Assembly: GCA_016190665.1 (NCBI GenBank)
Contig: JACPQD010000013.1
Coordinates: 1 to 34,375, forward strand
Length of the DNA stretch: 34,375 bases
Direction of reading: 5' to 3'
From: Chloroflexota bacterium
GTDB lineage: Bacteria > Chloroflexota > Dehalococcoidia > JACPQD01
The notes beneath the pieces were generated by a model that saw nothing but the letters and a program-made list of their open reading frames with translations, was not told the DNA's origin and did no database searches. Shown in pieces: positions 31,429-34,375 of the stretch. Each line of letters starts with the position of its first letter. Position 1 is the first letter of the stretch. The position numbers and the translations under genes are program-made.

Positions 31429-31665
31429 TCACAAGCGCCCTGCTGCTCTCAGTTGCTCTCTGATCTCCCGGTAATCTGTAAATCCGTGAGCACTGCGCAC
31501 TGCCTTATCCAGGTCAAGGGTGTCTTCCAGTTCCTCCAGGCGGTTCAGCAGACGCGAGTACTCTTGAATATTGAGTAGAACCGCCCTTTTCCTGCCGCGC
31601 CTATCTACCAGATACTTGGTGCTGGACATAGCCAACGTTCTTACCTCCTCCCTGGCATCTTCCAT
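31429..31665 (-). CDS. Phd/YefM-like antitoxin
   Basis: The 78-residue protein resembles Phd/YefM-type antitoxins: an N-terminal strand-turn-strand with TKYLVDRRGRKRAVLL and NIQEYSRLLNRLEELED, followed by an acidic tail (DTLDLDKAVRSAHGFTD). Such proteins bind DNA by the N-terminus and neutralise a toxin by the tail. It overlaps the preceding DUF2283 stop by one base (TAATG), so the two are coupled. No RelE- or Doc-type toxin follows; the next gene encodes a nuclease-like protein. It may be an antitoxin that has lost its partner, or the partner may be one of the neighbours. Confidence 0.75.
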   Translation of the reverse strand: MEDAREEVRTLAMSSTKYLVDRRGRKRAVLLNIQEYSRLLNRLEELEDTLDLDKAVRSAHGFTDYREIREQLRAAGRL

Positions 31666-31874
31666 TATCGTCCCGCCGCCCCGTATTTCACTGGCAATAG
31701 CCGGTCCAGGTTCAGACGTTTCGAGGCATCAAGGATCTCGATGCCAACAATCTTGTCGCCCTCGCCGATGTCCAAAACCATGTCCTCGTTGACCCGTCGG
31801 TTGATTAGCTCTTGTTTTCGATCATCCAGGCGGATATACAAAAGATCGGTCTTAGCGTCATAAACTATCTGCAT
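31665..31874 (-). CDS. DUF2283 protein
   Basis: The 69-residue protein matches DUF2283: YDAKTDLLYIRLDD at the start, then a turn and VLDIGEGDKIVGIEILDASKRL. These proteins are small all-beta units common in Chloroflexota and cyanobacteria and often encoded beside DUF4258 proteins. Function is unknown; a toxin-antitoxin role is a guess. It is 1 nt after the DUF4258 stop and overlaps the next gene by one base, so the three genes are translated as a unit. A related copy (about 70 aa) lies on the other side of argH at 33533. Confidence 0.85.
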   Translation of the reverse strand: MQIVYDAKTDLLYIRLDDRKQELINRRVNEDMVLDIGEGDKIVGIEILDASKRLNLDRLLPVKYGAAGR

Positions 31875-31875
31875 C

Positions 31876-32139
31876 TTATGCCTCCCACCTGCCGTAGAAG
31901 ACGTAGACCGTCACGGTGATTAGGGCGTCCTCTTCAATAGTGCAAACCACTTCCACCCTTTTTTGCTCGTAGTATTTCTTCTGCCGCCTCCGCCCGAATT
32001 CGTACACTTTCGCCTTGGCCAACCGACCGTGTTTTGCCACGACCGGAAACCCGGATTCAAGCACGTCTCTGATTTCTTCCTCAGTAGTGCCTCGCTCGCC
32101 GGATCGCTCAAGGGTGTGGGGATCGATGCGAATATCCAT
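31876..32139 (-). CDS. DUF4258 protein
   Basis: The 87-residue protein matches DUF4258: HTLERSGERGTTEEEIRDVL, then the strand-rich YEFGRRRQKKYYEQKRVEVVC and a final ALITVTVYVFYGRW. Such proteins resemble small RNase-like toxins in length and genome context, but I know of no biochemical proof for this one. It heads the cluster DUF4258-DUF2283-antitoxin-like, each gene 1 nt apart or overlapping. It starts 10 nt after the argH stop, so it may be read through from argH. Confidence 0.8.
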   Translation of the reverse strand: MDIRIDPHTLERSGERGTTEEEIRDVLESGFPVVAKHGRLAKAKVYEFGRRRQKKYYEQKRVEVVCTIEEDALITVTVYVFYGRWEA

Positions 32140-32149
32140 CCGTCCGGCG

Positions 32150-33532
32150 TTAGTGGCCTGCCACTCTCTCCCTCGCCTCCGCCAGCGCCGCCTTCACGCG
32201 GACGGGCGCCGTGCCGCCGGGGACGTCCCGGGCGGCCAGGGAGGAGGCGACGGTGATTGCGAAGACGTCCTTATCGAAGAGGGGCGAGAATGCCTTGTAC
32301 TCTTCCAGCGTCAGGCCACGGAAGGACATGCCTTTCTCGATCAGGTGTCGAGTCAGGCTGGCGACCACGGAGTGGGCCTCGCGGAAAGGCAGTCCCTTCC
32401 TCACCAGATAATCGGCGATGTCAGTGGCCAGCAGGACGTCGTCGGAGGCGGCCTGGAGCATGCGCTCCTTGTTCACCGTCATCGTGCGCACCATCGCGGC
32501 GAAGATGCGCAAGGTGTTGTTAAGGGTGTCGACCGTGTCGAAGAAGCCCTCTTTGTCCTCCTGGAGGTCCTTGTTGTAGGCCAGCGGCAGGCCCTTCAGG
32601 GTGGTGAGCATGGCCACCAGGTGGCCGTAGACGCGACCCGTCTTTCCGCGAGCCAACTCGGCGACATCGGGGTTCTTCTTCTGGGGCATGATGCTGCTGC
32701 CCGTGGCGTAGGCGTCGTCCATCTCCACGAAGCCGAACTCGGCGGAGGACCAGAGGATTAGCTCTTCGGCCAAGCGCGAGAGGTGCATCATGGTCAGCGC
32801 AGCGGCCGCCTCGTATTCGACCACGAAGTCGCGGTCGGCGACGGCGTCCAGCGAGTTGCGGCTTATCTCGGCGAAGCCCAGCTCTTTGGCGACCGAGACG
32901 CGGTCGATAGGATAGGGCACGCCGGCCAGGGCGCCGCTACCCAGGGGCATGACGTCGGTGCGCTTGAGGCAATCTTTCAAGCGTTCCACATCGCGCTGGA
33001 GCATCTCCAAGTAGGCCAGGAAGTGATGCGCCAGGAGGACCGGCTGCGCCCGCTGCAAATGCGTGTAGCCGGGCAGCGCGACGTCGATATTGGCCTCAGC
33101 TACGTCCAGCAGCGCCGTCTGCAGCTCTTTCAGGCTGGCATTGGTCTGGGCGATGGCGTGCCTGGCATAGAGGCGCAGGTCGAGGGCCACCTGGTCGTTG
33201 CGCGAGCGGGCGCTGTGGAGCTTCCCAGCCACATCGCCGATCTTCTCCGCCAGCCGCGCCTCGATATTCATGTGGATGTCTTCCAGCTCCGCCTTGAACT
33301 GGAGTTTGCCCCCCTCGATCTCCTCCCGGATGGACACCAGTCCCATGACGATAAGCTCAGCGTCCTTGTCCGAGATGATGCCCTGGCGCGCCAGCATTTT
33401 GGCGTGGGCTATCGACCCGGCGATGTCCTGCCTGTACAGCCGCCGGTCAAAGGGGATAGAGGCCGTATAGTCCCGCACCAGATCGTCCATATTCTTTTCG
33501 AAGCGGGAGCGGAGGTGGTGTTTATCGGACAT
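32150..33532 (-). CDS. argH: Argininosuccinate lyase
   Basis: The 460-residue enzyme of the fumarase/aspartase superfamily splits argininosuccinate into arginine and fumarate, the last step of arginine biosynthesis. It has HSARSRNDQVALDLR (106-120), TH at 157-158 with the catalytic His158 in GYTHLQRAQP, and the flexible-loop signature GSSIMPQKKNPD (278-289). Length is normal. It begins directly after the DUF2283 stop (TAG then ATG) and is followed 10 nt later by DUF4258, so this biosynthetic gene lies inside a run of small accessory genes. argG is not in the window; argS is, about 14 kb away. Confidence 0.97.
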   Translation of the reverse strand: MSDKHHLRSRFEKNMDDLVRDYTASIPFDRRLYRQDIAGSIAHAKMLARQGIISDKDAELIVMGLVSIREEIEGGKLQFKAELEDIHMNIEARLAEKIGDVAGKLHSARSRNDQVALDLRLYARHAIAQTNASLKELQTALLDVAEANIDVALPGYTHLQRAQPVLLAHHFLAYLEMLQRDVERLKDCLKRTDVMPLGSGALAGVPYPIDRVSVAKELGFAEISRNSLDAVADRDFVVEYEAAAALTMMHLSRLAEELILWSSAEFGFVEMDDAYATGSSIMPQKKNPDVAELARGKTGRVYGHLVAMLTTLKGLPLAYNKDLQEDKEGFFDTVDTLNNTLRIFAAMVRTMTVNKERMLQAASDDVLLATDIADYLVRKGLPFREAHSVVASLTRHLIEKGMSFRGLTLEEYKAFSPLFDKDVFAITVASSLAARDVPGGTAPVRVKAALAEARERVAGH

Positions 33533-33745
33533 CTACTTTGCTACTTCGGCCAGTTCGATGTTGAGATTGGCGAGGGCCTCCGACGGCACGCGGTCGCTCA
33601 GCCAAAGAATCTCAATTCCTATCAATTCGTCTTTGTCGCCGAAGTCCAGGATGATGCCATCGCCTACCTCTTTGGTGTGAGCGATATGGCCCTCCTTCAG
33701 CTTCAGGTAAAGGGCGTCGGCTTCCTTATCCACGGTTAGCTTCAT
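33533..33745 (-). CDS. DUF2283 protein upstream of argH
   Basis: The 70-residue protein starts MKLTVDKEADALYLKLKEG and continues through GIILDFGDKDELIGIEIL, the same family as the protein at 31665. ATG 33745 is chosen from that homology; AGGA lies 7 nt upstream. The frame extends to 34006, but the extra part crosses a repeat region (33775-33910, with TTCTGAGCGG and GATCCTTCGCGG pieces) and looks non-coding. Its stop adjoins the argH ATG, so the two are coupled. Function is unknown. Confidence 0.8.
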   Translation of the reverse strand: MKLTVDKEADALYLKLKEGHIAHTKEVGDGIILDFGDKDELIGIEILWLSDRVPSEALANLNIELAEVAK

Positions 33746-33986
33746 ACCATTTCCTGGGCCACTACCAAGCGCCGCTGCTCTGTCGTTCTGAGCGGGTACA
33801 GAAAGGCGCTCGAACTCACTCCGGCATCCCTCCCGCGAAGAATCTTCCTGCTTGTCGGACGCTGGCGTACGAAGTGAGATCCTTCGCGGAGCCCCCCGTC
33901 CGCACCCACCACCCGCTCCGCTCAGGAAGACATTGCAGTGGCGTTTTGCGCTGGCGATCTGCCGTGTGGTCACTCCCTCCAAAACC

Positions 33987-34283
33987 TCAATCGTACCACC
34001 CAGCACTCAAATCCACCCACTTGGGGTTAAAGGAGTCAATCAGGGCGATCTTCTTTGCACGCGTCCAGCCCTTGAGCTGCTTTTCCCTGCCCATCGCGGC
34101 CAAGACGTCGCCACCCTGTTCGTAGTAGACCAGACGGTCAACGTTGTATTTGCTGGTGAAACCGGGCACCACCTTGTGCTTATGTTGCCAGACTCGTTTC
34201 TCCAGACCATTCGTGAAGCCCACATATAGGGTCCAAGACCGGTTGGTCATTATGTAGACGTAGTAGTTCTTCTCACCGCTCAC
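33987..34283 (-). CDS. GIY-YIG nuclease superfamily protein (UvrC-like N-terminal, YhbQ type)
   Basis: The 98-residue protein is a single GIY-YIG domain: YYVYIMTNRSWTLYVGFTN (7-25) gives the YVYI...LYVG core. RVWQHKHK carries the conserved Arg, and YEQGGDVLAAMGREKQLKGW contains the catalytic-type Glu. Small stand-alone proteins of this type are common in genomes with many transfers; some act as DNA nucleases. The start is GTG 34283. A repeat region lies between its stop and the DUF2283 gene. The stretch 34284-34375 after it contains no gene. Confidence 0.88.
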   Translation of the reverse strand: MSGEKNYYVYIMTNRSWTLYVGFTNGLEKRVWQHKHKVVPGFTSKYNVDRLVYYEQGGDVLAAMGREKQLKGWTRAKKIALIDSFNPKWVDLSAGWYD

Positions 34284-34375
34284 GTGAGCCCCTTAGCATG
34301 AGGCTTATTGCCAGCAGTGGATTCTTTCGCTTCGCCCCAGCACGACACTGAGGCGTGGCCCCTGGCCCCTGGCCC

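Noticed and set aside
33746..34006. N-terminal extension of the DUF2283 protein to 34006
   Set aside because: The extension crosses dispersed repeats and does not resemble the family; ATG 33745 fits homology and a ribosome binding site.

Overview
The window looks like chromosomal DNA from an uncultured, fairly GC-rich Chloroflexota bacterium, most likely of the Dehalococcoidia type. This is inference. It rests on the gene mix (a GuaB3-type IMP dehydrogenase relative, an ArsA ATPase with an Hsp20-like tail, FAS1-like/MaoC dehydratase, DUF123 GIY-YIG protein, secreted proteins ending in GWNxVGW, and a fakA-degV-recG block divergent from rpmB) and on many short palindromic interspersed repeats. 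There is no rRNA or marker gene that would settle it. Most genes lie on the minus strand.

Layout. 1-2746 (minus, cut by the left edge): a large SIR2-STAND-TPR protein, a likely anti-phage sensor/effector, with its own promoter at 2825-2853. 3008-3988: an internally deleted IS1634-type transposase, then palindromic repeats. 4402-9431: housekeeping and catabolic genes (M24 peptidase-like protein, metallo-beta-lactamase-fold hydrolase, guaB3, DUF123 protein, alpha/beta hydrolase) with a divergent promoter pair at 7979-8055. 9733-14939: an HExxH membrane-anchored putative peptidase, a 75-residue unknown protein, an ArsA/Get3-like ATPase, a double-hotdog dehydratase and a second alpha/beta hydrolase. 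15154-18492: a secreted beta-rich protein, gamma-carbonic anhydrase and argS.

18547-21940 is a compact defence operon: a ribbon-helix-helix regulator, a fused nuclease-methyltransferase (RM) and a specificity subunit, spaced by 2 nt each, with a consensus promoter overlapped by a GGTAC-type inverted repeat. There is no separate hsdR, so the arrangement resembles BcgI-type systems. Next come an orphan minimal nucleotidyltransferase overlapping a DEDDh exonuclease, a paralogue of the secreted protein, and a 34-residue membrane protein downstream of recG.

24397-29970: recG, degV (fakB-like) and fakA on the minus strand, divergent from rpmB. 30214-34283: rpe, a PD-(D/E)XK-like nuclease, a tight DUF4258/DUF2283/Phd-like antitoxin cluster, argH, another DUF2283 gene and a GIY-YIG protein. 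The right part mixes core metabolism (pentose phosphate, arginine, fatty-acid activation) with small toxin-antitoxin-like genes.

The two most notable items are the SIR2-STAND-TPR protein, whose last repeats are near-identical 141-bp units, and the self-regulated RM-S operon. No tRNA, rRNA, CRISPR array or prophage was found.
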